From positions 62,001-126,000 of the forward strand of contig NZ_LDJL01000011.1 in the NCBI RefSeq assembly GCF_001431405.1: DNA of 64,000 nt, in the 5' to 3' direction. The notes beneath the pieces were generated by a model, which saw only the letters and a list, made by a program, of their open reading frames with translations, was not told the origin of the DNA and made no database searches. This document shows, in pieces, positions 27,084-35,641 of the stretch (within the stretch, counting starts at the first letter, position 1; each line of letters opens with the position of its first letter). The stretch comes from Pseudoxanthomonas dokdonensis (GTDB taxonomy: Bacteria; Pseudomonadota; Gammaproteobacteria; Xanthomonadales; Xanthomonadaceae). The position numbers and the translations under genes were made by a program.

Positions 27084-27470
27084 TCAGGCGATGCCCAGCG
27101 CGATGCGGACCACGGCAAAAATGCTGACGATGGCGCCCAGCACGGCGATGAACTTGACCGATGTCTGCAACGCCAGGGCCAGCAGCGAATTGTGGATGTA
27201 GTCTTCCAGCACCACCTGCAGACCCAGCTGCGCATGCCAGAACATCGCGACCAGGAAGCCGACCAGCAGGATCGCGTTCCACGGCTTGGCGACGGCGGCG
27301 GTGGCGGTGACATAGTCGGCGCCGATCAGCTGCAGCACGAACACCAGGAACCAGATGCTCAGGAACACCAGCGCGGTGGCGGTCAGCCGCTGCAGCACGA
27401 AGTGCTCGGTCCCGGTCTTGGCGGCGCCCAGACCGCGGACATTCTTCAATGGGGTACGGAACCTGCTCAT
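27084..27470 (-). CDS. sdhD: Succinate dehydrogenase membrane anchor subunit SdhD
   Basis: This 128-residue protein has three membrane helices. The conserved start TPLKNVRGLGAAKTGTEHFV, the helix QRLTATALVFLSIWFLVFVL and HAQLGLQVVLEDYIHN with the heme-ligand His region identify SdhD. It overlaps sdhC by four bases (ATGA) and binds heme b and quinone together with SdhC. Confidence 0.95.
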   Translation of the reverse strand: MSRFRTPLKNVRGLGAAKTGTEHFVLQRLTATALVFLSIWFLVFVLQLIGADYVTATAAVAKPWNAILLVGFLVAMFWHAQLGLQVVLEDYIHNSLLALALQTSVKFIAVLGAIVSIFAVVRIALGIA

Positions 27471-27859
27471 GCACCTGCTCCCAGCATCACGTAGGCCCAG
27501 ACCAGCACGGTGATCACCAGGCTGCCGATCACCGACAGCCAGCTGTTACGCACGAATGCGGAGATGCTGTAACCGTGGCCGAAATCCTGGATCACGTGGC
27601 GGATGCCGTTGCACAGGTGGTAGGCGAATGCCCAGGTCCAGGCGAACAGCAGCACCTGTCCGTACCAGGCCGAGGCCAGGCCAAGGAAGCAGTTCCAGGC
27701 GTCGGAACCCAGCATCAATGCCAACAGCGCGGCGGCGATGACCAGGGCACCGGCCGACAGTGCGATGCCGGTAGCGCGGTGGAGGATGGAGGTCACCATC
27801 TGGATCTGCCATCGGTAGACCTGCAGATGGGGAGAAAGCGGACGTTGTGGTGTCGCCAT
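27467..27859 (-). CDS. sdhC: Succinate dehydrogenase cytochrome b556 subunit SdhC
   Basis: This 130-residue anchor begins RPLSPHLQVYRWQIQMVTS, followed by ILHRATGIALS, the family signature with quinone-site residues. The heme-ligating His lies in HLCNGIRHVIQDFG. ATG 27859 is chosen because it gives the family's normal length of about 130 and starts just before RPLSPHL; upstream ATGs at 27904/27907 would add about 16 residues. It is the first subunit gene of the operon. Confidence 0.93.
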   Translation of the reverse strand: MATPQRPLSPHLQVYRWQIQMVTSILHRATGIALSAGALVIAAALLALMLGSDAWNCFLGLASAWYGQVLLFAWTWAFAYHLCNGIRHVIQDFGHGYSISAFVRNSWLSVIGSLVITVLVWAYVMLGAGA

Positions 27860-27943
27860 TCGCTGGGCTCGTTTCTCGGCTGGTGCCGCCGTCGATGACT
27901 TCATCATTTGAAGGCACCGGCGACCGCGTTGGCTAAATGCTGA

Positions 27944-28129
27944 TCAGAAATCGATGCAGCGTCCGTTTTTTTCCCAGTCACCGTAGCGGGTCGGCTCGGG
28001 ACCGTTCCTGCCACCGATTTCGGCGGGTGGCGCGTCGTCCGCTGGCACCTTCTCCCCGGGCAGTGGCTCACCCGTGGATAACGGTGTTTCAGTTTCGGAC
28101 TCGGGAATGGGAGGTGTTTGGCCTATCAT
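27944..28129 (-). CDS. SDHF4-like (DUF1674) succinate dehydrogenase assembly factor
   Basis: This 61-residue protein has a disordered acidic/proline-rich N-terminus and a C-terminal motif GPEPTRYGDWEKNGRCIDF, the DUF1674/SDHF4 signature. SDHF4 in mitochondria binds flavinated SdhA before it joins SdhB. ATG 28129 is preferred over a GTG at 28147. It lies upstream of sdhC on the same strand and faces ygfZ across 38 bases, so the sdh promoter probably lies in front of it. Confidence 0.85.
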   Translation of the reverse strand: MIGQTPPIPESETETPLSTGEPLPGEKVPADDAPPAEIGGRNGPEPTRYGDWEKNGRCIDF

Positions 28130-28167
28130 GCAATTCTCGCAACGCACAAATTTTAGTCCTCCCTCCT

Positions 28168-29031
28168 TTGGCTGACAACCTTTCCCATACCGATTCGCCG
28201 CTGCGCACGCTTCCCGGGCATGCCGTGGTCCGCCTGCATGGCCCGGAAGCGACCGTGTTTGCTCAGGCTCAGTTCGCCAATGACGTGACCGCGCTGGCGC
28301 CAGGTCACTGGCAATGGAATACCTGGCTGACGCCCAAGGGTCGGGTAATTGCGCTGTTTGCGCTGCTCAAGCTGGCCGAGGACGACATCCTGCTGCTGCT
28401 GTTGGACATGCCGGCTGATGAGTTCGTCGTCCAACTGCGGCGCTTCGTGTTCCGGCGCAAGCTGGACATCACCGTACTGCTGGACTGGCAAGTGAATGGT
28501 GACAATTCGCCCAGCCAGGCCGGGGGCGCGCGGATCCTGACCCTTGGCGAGGGCCACGAACTGGACATGGGAACCCCGGCACTGCCACGGCGGTTGCGCC
28601 TGCAACCGCTCGCCGACGCGGCCGCCGCCGAAGCCGACCATGACTGGCGACGGCAGGATCTGTCACTGGGTGTGCCGCGGCTGGGCCCGGCACAGCGGGA
28701 ACGCTGGACCCCGCAACAGCTGTCGCTGGATCGCCTGCAGGCGTTCAGCGTCAAGAAGGGCTGCTATCCGGGACAGGAAATCGTCGCCCGCACCCATTTC
28801 CTCGGCAAAGCCAAGCGCGGGCTGGTGCTGTTCCAGAGCGTAGCGACCATCGACGAAGACATGCCGGTCAACGTCGGTGAAACACCGGTCGGCGACATCG
28901 TCTGCGTGGACAGCAGCGCGTCAGCGGCGCTGGCGCTGGCGGTGATGCCGCGCGAGCAGAAACTGGAAGGCTTGAATGCCGGCGGCCATGACTTGACCGC
29001 CCTGCCCTTGCTGGACGGCCTCGCCCGCTGA
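28168..29031 (+). CDS. ygfZ: YgfZ/GcvT-domain folate-binding protein
   Basis: YgfZ is a folate-dependent protein needed for activity of some Fe-S enzymes. The signature KKGCYPGQEIVARTHFLGKA, with the conserved Cys, is present in full. The N-terminal part has VVRLHGPEATVFAQAQFAND and the WNTWLTPKGRVIALFALLKL motif. The start is uncertain: no ATG fits, and TTG at 28168 gives a 287-residue protein beginning close to the family's usual N-terminus. Longer frames would overlap the divergent SDHF4-like gene. Confidence 0.9.
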   Translation: MADNLSHTDSPLRTLPGHAVVRLHGPEATVFAQAQFANDVTALAPGHWQWNTWLTPKGRVIALFALLKLAEDDILLLLLDMPADEFVVQLRRFVFRRKLDITVLLDWQVNGDNSPSQAGGARILTLGEGHELDMGTPALPRRLRLQPLADAAAAEADHDWRRQDLSLGVPRLGPAQRERWTPQQLSLDRLQAFSVKKGCYPGQEIVARTHFLGKAKRGLVLFQSVATIDEDMPVNVGETPVGDIVCVDSSASAALALAVMPREQKLEGLNAGGHDLTALPLLDGLAR

Positions 29032-29058
29032 GCCGGCACCTGGCCGCTGCGTTGCCAG

Positions 29059-29622
29059 CTAGCGCCGCAGCTGCACTTGCAGCCACTGCACGTAGCTGTC
29101 GATGAACTTCTGCAATGCGGTGCGCGTGCGCTCGTCGTTGATCCGGCCTTCGTCGTCGATCAGTCCTTCACTGAACTGGACCAGCGCCTCCGGGGTCGGC
29201 ATCGTCAACACCCCCATCGCCGCCAGCACGTTGCGCAGGTGCTGCTGCGACAGCGCGCTGGCGGTGCGACCGGGCGAAGCACCGGCGATGGCCGCCAGCT
29301 TGCCGCCGAAGGAACTCCTGCCGGCCGGCCGCGAGGCGAAATCAATCGCGTTCTTGAGTACGCCGGGAATCGAATGGTTGTATTCGGGCGTAACGAACAG
29401 CAACGCGTCGGCGGCTTCGATGGCCGCCTTGAAGGCGGTGGCAGGCGCCGGGAAATCGGCGTCGTACTCCTGGTTGTAGAGCGGCAGTTCGCCGATTCCG
29501 GCCCGGCTGGCCTGGATGCCATCGGGCAGCATGCGTTCGAGTGCCGTGGCCAGTTTGCGATTGATCGACGCCTTGCGCAGGCTGCCGACGATCACGACCA
29601 GTTTGATCGGTTCCATGTGCAT
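29059..29622 (-). CDS. NADPH-dependent FMN reductase
   Basis: This 187-residue flavodoxin-like protein of the ChrR/AzoR group reduces quinones or other acceptors with NAD(P)H. The FMN phosphate loop is VVIVGSLRKASINRKLATAL, the second flavin contact FVTPEYNHSIPGVLKNAIDF contains the family's PEYN motif, and GKLAAIAGASPGRTASALSQ is the third. AAGGA lies before the tandem ATGs at 29622 and 29616; either could serve. The physiological substrate is unknown. Confidence 0.93.
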   Translation of the reverse strand: MHMEPIKLVVIVGSLRKASINRKLATALERMLPDGIQASRAGIGELPLYNQEYDADFPAPATAFKAAIEAADALLFVTPEYNHSIPGVLKNAIDFASRPAGRSSFGGKLAAIAGASPGRTASALSQQHLRNVLAAMGVLTMPTPEALVQFSEGLIDDEGRINDERTRTALQKFIDSYVQWLQVQLRR

Positions 29623-29676
29623 TGTTCCTTGTGCGAATCAAACCCCAGCATGCCACGGCTGGCGCTGACAATGGCA

Positions 29677-31626
29677 TCAAGCGACACCATTGTTCACCGC
29701 GGCACGCACCTGGCGCCAATGCTGCAGCCAAGCCTGGAACATCAGCAGGTTCCACAGGTGGGTATGCCATTTGCGCTGACCCTGCCGGAACTGTCGCAGC
29801 AGGCCGCCGACCCGGTCGGCGTCCAGGTAGCCTTGTCGTGCCAGCGTCGCCGGCTCCAGCAAATCGTCAGCCCACTCTTTCAGATCGGCTTGCAGCCAGT
29901 CGCCGACCGGCGCGCCGAAGCCCTGTTTGCTGCGGTCGACCAGATCGTCGGGGAGGTAGCGACGCAACACGTTCTTCAGCAGGTACTTGCTGGTGCCGTC
30001 ACGATATTTGAAATCCATCGGCAGCGACCAGGCAAACTCGGCCACCCGCCAGTCCAGCAACGGGCAACGCGCCTCCAGGCTGACCGCCATGCTGGTGCGG
30101 TCGACCTTGCACAGCAGGTCATCGGGCAGGTAGGCCATGAAATCCGCCAGCATCATCGCCTCGTGCTCATGCCCCGGCATGGCCAGTGGCTCGGCATCGC
30201 GGTAGATCGACCACGGCTCGACCGCCCCCGGCACCGCGGCGGACGGATCCCGCCAACGTGAAATGCGATTGCGGTAGACGTCACCAATGCCACGGGCATC
30301 GACCTCGGCCAGCACCGCCGCCAGGCCACCGGCGCGTGCGGCTTCGCCGCTATAGGGCATGCGCCGGGCCAGCCATCGACGCAGATGTGTTGGCACCCGC
30401 TGCAAGCTGCTCCAGTTGCGTACCGCACGCTGGTAGCGGGTGTAGCCGTAGAACAGCTCGTCACCACCATCACCGGACAGCGCCACCGTCACCTGCTGGC
30501 GGGCCAGCCGGCACAGCAAGGCCGTCGGCACCTGCGAAGAATCGGCAAATGGCTCGTCGAACATCGACGGCAGCGTCGGCACCACCGCCAATGCATCGGC
30601 GCCGCTGACATACAGCTCGGTATGCGCGGTACCCAGATGCGTGGCCACCTGACGCGCGGTCTGCGCTTCGTCGTGATGCGAGCCCTGGAAACCGATAGTG
30701 AAACTGCGCACGGGTGGCGCACTCTGTGACTGCATCAACGCGGTGACCAGCGACGAATCGGTACCGCCGGACAGGAACACTCCGACCGGCACATCGGCCA
30801 CCATGCGCGCGCCGACAGCATCCCGCAGCAGGCCATCAAGTTGTTGCTCGGCCTCGACCGCATCGCCGGCAAAGCCATTGGCGATTGCCTGCTGCATGCG
30901 ACTACGCGCGCACCAGAAGCGGCGCTGATCGCGGTACGGGTCATGCGCCTGCGGGCCGCGCTGGACATCGGCTGCATCCAGCCGCAGCAATGACCCGGGC
31001 ATCAGTTTGAAAGCATGCTGGTGGATGCAGTGCGGCGCCGGGATATAGTCCAACCGCAGCAACAAGGTCAGCGCGTCGCGGTTGACGTCATTATCAAATG
31101 CCGGGTGCTGCCACAGCGCCTTCAGTTCAGAGCCGAACACCAGATCGGCTCCGGCCCAGCCGTAATACAACGGCTTCTTGCCGACCCTGTCGCGGGCCAG
31201 CCACAGACATGCCTGCTGGCGATCCCACAGTGCAATCGCGAACATGCCGTTGAAACGCGTGAGTGCCGCTTCGATGCCCCACTCCACCACTGCGGCCAGC
31301 AGCACTTCGGTGTCCGAATGTCCGCGAAAGCCATGACCGAGCGCCGACAATTCCTTACGCAGACTGGCGAAATTGTAGATTTCGCCGTTATAGGCCACCA
31401 CATAGCGGCTATCTGTCGACGGCATCGGCTGGTGCCCGGCCGCGGACAGGTCGAGGATGCTCAGTCGCTGGTGGGCCAGCGCGATGCCGGCGCCGGCCTC
31501 GGCCCAGACACCGGCGTCATCCGGCCCGCGCAGCCGCAGCTGACTGCCCATGCACGCCGCCAGGCCGGCCAGTTCCGCCTGCGGCCGGTCGGCCCGCGCC
31601 AGCAATACTCCCGCCAGGCCGCACAC
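29677..31626 (-). CDS. asnB: Asparagine synthetase (glutamine-hydrolysing)
   Basis: This 649-residue AsnB-type enzyme has an N-terminal class II glutaminase domain whose nucleophile Cys2 follows a GTG start (MCGLAGVLL). RGPDDAGVW and VVAYNGEIYNFASLRKEL are the glutamine-site motifs. The synthetase domain begins near residue 235 with the PP-loop GVFLSGGTDSSLVTALM; SGDGGDELFYGY and DRTSMAVSLEARCPLLDWRV follow. GTG 31626 is fixed by the need for Cys at position 2. It starts one base after the fused E1 gene stops, so the two are coupled. AsnB paralogs like this often amidate substrates other than aspartate. Confidence 0.9.
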   Translation of the reverse strand: MCGLAGVLLARADRPQAELAGLAACMGSQLRLRGPDDAGVWAEAGAGIALAHQRLSILDLSAAGHQPMPSTDSRYVVAYNGEIYNFASLRKELSALGHGFRGHSDTEVLLAAVVEWGIEAALTRFNGMFAIALWDRQQACLWLARDRVGKKPLYYGWAGADLVFGSELKALWQHPAFDNDVNRDALTLLLRLDYIPAPHCIHQHAFKLMPGSLLRLDAADVQRGPQAHDPYRDQRRFWCARSRMQQAIANGFAGDAVEAEQQLDGLLRDAVGARMVADVPVGVFLSGGTDSSLVTALMQSQSAPPVRSFTIGFQGSHHDEAQTARQVATHLGTAHTELYVSGADALAVVPTLPSMFDEPFADSSQVPTALLCRLARQQVTVALSGDGGDELFYGYTRYQRAVRNWSSLQRVPTHLRRWLARRMPYSGEAARAGGLAAVLAEVDARGIGDVYRNRISRWRDPSAAVPGAVEPWSIYRDAEPLAMPGHEHEAMMLADFMAYLPDDLLCKVDRTSMAVSLEARCPLLDWRVAEFAWSLPMDFKYRDGTSKYLLKNVLRRYLPDDLVDRSKQGFGAPVGDWLQADLKEWADDLLEPATLARQGYLDADRVGGLLRQFRQGQRKWHTHLWNLLMFQAWLQHWRQVRAAVNNGVA

Positions 31627-31627
31627 C

Positions 31628-33892
31628 CTAGGGGGCCAGCCGGCCGGCGGCGGCAACGATGTCTTCTTCGCCCGGCAATACCAGGAACGCAGCGCCGGCC
31701 AGCGGCGTATAAGTGTCCGCGCCGACCACGCGCGCGAACGGGCGTGCAGCGTAACCACCTTCGGCAATCGCGGTGATGATGCCTTCGCCGACGCCCGCCG
31801 AATGCCGGCCCTCGTCAACCACCACGATACGTTTTGCCGTTGCTGCCTGTTCGACAATGAACGCTTCGTTCAACGGCACCAGCCAACGCAGATCGACCAC
31901 CCGTACCTGCCAACCATGTTGCTGCTGGATGCGCCGTGCCGCGCGCAGACTCATCGGTACGCCATTGCCGTAGCTGAAAATCACCAGATCCTCTGCATCG
32001 GCATCGTAGACGCGGCCCTCGCCCAGCACCATCGCCTGATCCGGTGCCGGGTACGGGAACAGCCACTGGCCATCACCGCTGTCGTACAGATCCTTGGTCA
32101 TGTACAAGGCGATCGGTTCAAGGAAGATGCTGACCCGGCCGTCGACCCTGGCCAGCGCCGCCAGCGTACGCAGCATGGTCGCGGCGTCATCGCCACGCGA
32201 CGGACAACCGACCACCAGGCCAGGGATGTCTCGCAGCGCGGCAATCGAATTGTCGTTGTGGAAATGGCCGCCAAAGCCACGCTGGTAACCCAGTCCAGCC
32301 ATCCGCACCAGCATTGGATTGCGGTACTGGTTGTTGCTGAAGAACTGCAGGCTGGCCGCTTCGCCGCGGATCTGATCGCAGGCGTTATGGAAATAGGCCA
32401 GGTACTGGATCTCCGGCAGCGGCAGCATGCCCATGTTGGCATAGCCCTGGGCGAGCCCCAGAATCATGGTTTCATCAAGCAGGGTGTTAAACACGCGGGC
32501 TGACTTGAATGCTTTCTGCAAGCCCTTGGTAACCGTATACACCCCGCCCTTCTGGGCCACGTCCTCGCCAAACAGCAATGCTTCCGGATACTTGCAGAAC
32601 AGATCGTGCAAGGCCTGGTTGATCTGGATCGCCAGATGTCGTGGCGGCAGGTTTTCCGGCAGCTTGTCGTCGCCGCCAAACACCTCAAGCCGCTTCTGCG
32701 CCGCCGGGGTGCGACAGGCCTCGGCCATCACCGCTGACGGCGTGTACGGCGCCAGTGGCGCAATCACGTCTTCCAGCCGATCCAGCTTGGGCAGCTTGTC
32801 GGCGGCCTCGGCGGCGGCGAAACAGCGCGCGCGGATCGACTCGTACAGTGCCAGCAACTGGTCCTTCGAATACAGGCCTGATTGCAGCGCGATGGCGGCC
32901 GAACGCAGCAGCGGATCGCTGGCCTCGACCGCGCACAGTTCTTCCAGCGGTCGCCATTCGATTTCAAAATCGGTACCGGCGTGACCCATGATCCGGGTCG
33001 TGCGCAGATGCAGGAAGGTCGGCCGCCGGCGCTGCCGGCAATGTTCGACCGCGGCCTGCACCTGGGCATAGCCGGTGGCCAGATCGAGGCCATCGGCGGT
33101 GAAATAATCGAGATCGGCGCGCTGCGAGAAATTGCGTTCGATCCAGCCGCCCGGCGTCTTCACCGAGATGCCAATGCCGTTGTCCTCACAGACGAACAGC
33201 ACCGGCGCCGGCAGCTTCTGGTAGGCGGTCCACGCCGCCGCGTTGAACGCGGTCTGGGCGGTGGCATGATTGCTGGAGGCATCGCCGAACGAGCAGATCA
33301 CGATGCTGTCGTCCGCTATCGGCAGCGGATGGCCGATACGCTTGCCCTGTTCGATGGCGACCGCGGTACCCAGTGCCTTTGGCAGATGCGAGGCGATCGT
33401 CGATGTCTGCGGCAGCACCCACAACGGTTTGCTGCCCCAGACTTTGTGGCGGCCACCAGAGGCCGGGTCGGCGGCGCTGGCGGCGAATGACATCGCCGAA
33501 TCCATGACCGGATCCATGTCCAGCAACTTGCGGAAACGCTCGGCCATGAACGCACCGCTGCGGTAATGCAGGAATGCCGGATCGGTATGCCGGGTCAGCC
33601 GCGCCACCATCGCATTGCCTTCGTGGCCTGAGCTGCCGATGGTGTAGAAGACCTTGTTCTGCACCCGCAGCACCCGCGCCATCAGATCCAGATGGCGCGA
33701 TATCAGCTGCGATTCCATCAATTCGGCAAAGCCCTGTCGATCCAGTGCGCTGCCAGGCAAGATCGGCGCATCCGCATCAGCGCTGCCGGCGATCGGGCCT
33801 TGCCACTGATTGACGAACTCGATGAAGTTCTGGTCGCAGATCTCGGCGCGGTTCAGGCCACGCATGCGAGCGGGAATTGGCTGAGTAATCAT
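31628..33892 (-). CDS. Fused alpha/beta E1 component of a 2-oxoacid dehydrogenase
   Basis: This 754-residue thiamine-diphosphate enzyme joins the E1-alpha and E1-beta chains that are normally separate. The alpha part (about 50-390) has the ThDP motif SFGDASSNHATAQTAF and the substrate region GSSGHEGNAMVARLTRHTD. The beta part begins near residue 430 (QINQALHDLFCKYPEALLFG, EDVAQKGGVYTVTKGLQKAF) with a C-terminal transketolase-like domain (VVDLRWLVPLNEAFIVEQAA). The domain order resembles branched-chain E1. No E2/E3 gene is nearby. ATG 33892 is preferred to GTG 33901. Its 5' coding region is duplicated at 35653-35704. Confidence 0.88.
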   Translation of the reverse strand: MITQPIPARMRGLNRAEICDQNFIEFVNQWQGPIAGSADADAPILPGSALDRQGFAELMESQLISRHLDLMARVLRVQNKVFYTIGSSGHEGNAMVARLTRHTDPAFLHYRSGAFMAERFRKLLDMDPVMDSAMSFAASAADPASGGRHKVWGSKPLWVLPQTSTIASHLPKALGTAVAIEQGKRIGHPLPIADDSIVICSFGDASSNHATAQTAFNAAAWTAYQKLPAPVLFVCEDNGIGISVKTPGGWIERNFSQRADLDYFTADGLDLATGYAQVQAAVEHCRQRRRPTFLHLRTTRIMGHAGTDFEIEWRPLEELCAVEASDPLLRSAAIALQSGLYSKDQLLALYESIRARCFAAAEAADKLPKLDRLEDVIAPLAPYTPSAVMAEACRTPAAQKRLEVFGGDDKLPENLPPRHLAIQINQALHDLFCKYPEALLFGEDVAQKGGVYTVTKGLQKAFKSARVFNTLLDETMILGLAQGYANMGMLPLPEIQYLAYFHNACDQIRGEAASLQFFSNNQYRNPMLVRMAGLGYQRGFGGHFHNDNSIAALRDIPGLVVGCPSRGDDAATMLRTLAALARVDGRVSIFLEPIALYMTKDLYDSGDGQWLFPYPAPDQAMVLGEGRVYDADAEDLVIFSYGNGVPMSLRAARRIQQQHGWQVRVVDLRWLVPLNEAFIVEQAATAKRIVVVDEGRHSAGVGEGIITAIAEGGYAARPFARVVGADTYTPLAGAAFLVLPGEEDIVAAAGRLAP
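33826..33877. repeat. 52-bp repeat, copy 1 (5' end of the E1 gene)
   Basis: This segment encodes about residues 6-22 of the E1 protein. It matches 35653-35704 at 47 of 52 positions in the same orientation, beginning with 17 identical bases (AGTTCTGGTCGCAGATC on the plus strand). The two copies flank the AT-richer serine hydrolase segment. Confidence 0.9.
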
Positions 33893-33985
33893 GTTGTGCA
33901 CTTTAGCTGGATATCGGAATCAAGTGGCAGATAAATGGGCAGCGAGCCAAGCACTGCCCGCGTACGCAGGGATGAAGCCAGCGTG

Positions 33986-34003
33986 TGTTATGCATGCATA
34001 ACA
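33986..34003. repeat. Perfect 18-bp palindrome
   Basis: TGTTATGCATGCATAACA is identical on both strands. It contains GTTATGC and GCATAAC, each one base from the integron core consensus GTTRRRY / RYYYAAC, in the 210-base gap between the serine hydrolase and the E1 gene. No T-run follows, so it is not a standard terminator; a protein-binding or recombination role is possible. Confidence 0.6.
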
Positions 34004-34073
34004 GCGCTTCTTTACTTGTTATGACCATGTCGGCTGCCTACGATATTCCTAACCACACAGCACTGATTGACAT

Positions 34074-34108
34074 CGCGAAGCGGCGTCGGCTTCAACAAAT
34101 TGTCAAGC
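34074..34108 (-). repeat. attC-like half site overlapping the serine hydrolase stop
   Basis: Read on the minus strand, GCTTGAC (close to the RYYYAAC core) overlaps the TGA stop and is followed by AATTTGTTG and AAGCCGACGCCGCTTCGCG. From memory, this follows the left half of the aadA-type attC (59-base element) very closely, including the 19-base stem/loop stretch. The right half (L' and R') is not evident after it; only a GTTAGGA at 34047-34053 and the palindrome at 33986 are candidates. Confidence 0.6.
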
Positions 34109-35614
34109 AGCGTCCCCTCGGACAAGCGCATCCAGAAAATCAATAAAAGCCTGGTCTGTTCCCGTCAAGCGAAGAATGGGGAGCACGGCCTTCGAACCAT
34201 TACTGCTATTTGTGAAAATAACGGCCCCTGAGCCTGTGTCCGGCGAAAAATACGCGAAGGTAAAGGTCCCATCGTCGGACCCGGTGTGCATGAAGTACCG
34301 GGCATCATCAATGACAAACAGCTCCCAGCCCAATGCCATACCAGCGAGTGCAGGACAGCGATCCTTTGCCATGCTCTTGCATAGATCTGCTTTTCTGTCA
34401 GTTTGAATCCTTGACCGGTCGGCAGAGAGTGGACTGATTTCGCGCTGTGCGCGGATGACACCTGAAATAAACTGCGCATAGTCGCTTGCTGACGAGAAAA
34501 CATTATCGGACGCCACAGCGCTATTACTTATCTGCGGCGCAAGTTCCTTGCCCTGGGCATCGTGCGGGTACGCGATGCGACCATCCAGCCATGGCTGTTC
34601 AGTATAAGTTGTCTGGCGCATGCCGTTAGGAGAAAAGACAAGACGATCGGCCCAGTAATCAATCGGGTGCTTGGTCTTGTTTAAAATGAAGTGCGCCAGG
34701 TACTCATAACCCTCACCTGAGTAGCCAAAGGATTGGCCTGGATCGCGCTCGAAGGCAAGCCTGCCATTTCTCCAGTTGGGAAATCCCGTCTTGTGCGCCA
34801 ACGCAATTCGAGGCGTGAGCAGGTTTCGTCGTGGATCGCTGGATATGTCTGGATCCGTCCAGAATTCGCTCATGTTCTCATCCAATGAGATCTTGCCGAC
34901 AGCAGCAAGCTGTAGCGCAACCTCGGCAGAGATCGGCTTGCTGAGAGAGGCGATGTTGTACAGCGTTGCCGGGGTCGCCGCCACGCCTTTTTTTGCTTGT
35001 CCCCAAGCGCCTGCGAAACTCGGAATTCCGTTTTCAATAAGCGCTAACGAAACACTCGTCACATCGTTCTTATTGATGATGTCATCGATATCCGTTGAAC
35101 GCATGGCATGCACATCCGATGTCTGGACAGCACTCGCACGATGACCAAAGCTCAAACTGCGTGTTATTTCCCATTTTCCATTCAAATTTCGCCACACCAT
35201 GACGAAATCCGCCTCTCCATCACATCTGTTGGTACCGTTCTGACAGAAGCGATGGACTCCCGTTTCAATCGCACCGAAGTCCTTTATCGGTGAAACCTTG
35301 AAGGTTCCTTCAATCAGAACGCGCGTATACTTTCCACAAGCATACTTTTTGGTGTTTGCGAGCATCGCCTCACGACTCCAGGTGACGCCACCATTGTCGT
35401 GGTAAAACTCCACATCACTTGCAAAGTACGACGCGTGCCTTGCAAGTTCAGCGTCGTCTGCACACTTATTGAATGAGTCAAATAGCGCCTGGTCGAGATG
35501 GTGAATCGTTTCCCTCAAATGCGCGTCGTCATTCGACTCCGCCATCGCAGTGCAGGGCAAACTGAAAATAACCGATAAAATGAAGGACGCTACGACCTCT
35601 GGTTTCCGTTTCAT
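34103..35614 (-). CDS. Secreted serine hydrolase (beta-lactamase/EstB fold) with N-terminal SnoaL/DUF4440-like domain
   Basis: This 503-residue protein has a signal peptide (ILSVIFSLPCTAMA). An N-terminal alpha+beta domain of NTF2/DUF4440 type spans about 30-160 (HLDQALFDSFNKCADDAELA, DVEFYHDNGGVTWSREAML). A class C beta-lactamase-like domain follows, with the serine motif SLSKPISAEVALQL (SxxK), YSGEGYEYLAHFIL (YxG/N-type) and HTGSDDGTFTFAYF (HxG, in place of KTG). Family members are esterases, peptidases or beta-lactamase-like; the substrate is unknown. A sampled 60-base stretch is 48% GC, far below its neighbours, indicating transfer. AAGG lies seven or so bases before the ATG. Confidence 0.82.
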   Translation of the reverse strand: MKRKPEVVASFILSVIFSLPCTAMAESNDDAHLRETIHHLDQALFDSFNKCADDAELARHASYFASDVEFYHDNGGVTWSREAMLANTKKYACGKYTRVLIEGTFKVSPIKDFGAIETGVHRFCQNGTNRCDGEADFVMVWRNLNGKWEITRSLSFGHRASAVQTSDVHAMRSTDIDDIINKNDVTSVSLALIENGIPSFAGAWGQAKKGVAATPATLYNIASLSKPISAEVALQLAAVGKISLDENMSEFWTDPDISSDPRRNLLTPRIALAHKTGFPNWRNGRLAFERDPGQSFGYSGEGYEYLAHFILNKTKHPIDYWADRLVFSPNGMRQTTYTEQPWLDGRIAYPHDAQGKELAPQISNSAVASDNVFSSASDYAQFISGVIRAQREISPLSADRSRIQTDRKADLCKSMAKDRCPALAGMALGWELFVIDDARYFMHTGSDDGTFTFAYFSPDTGSGAVIFTNSSNGSKAVLPILRLTGTDQAFIDFLDALVRGDAA

Positions 35615-35641
35615 TCAATTGCCTTGATAGCCAAAGGAAGA

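Noticed and set aside
25240-27201. A plus-strand open frame of 653 codons
   Set aside because: It is antisense to sdhA, whose motifs are unambiguous.
31627-31857. A 77-codon N-terminal extension of asnB
   Set aside because: The glutaminase nucleophile must be Cys2, which fixes the start at GTG 31626; the extension overlaps the upstream E1 gene in another frame.
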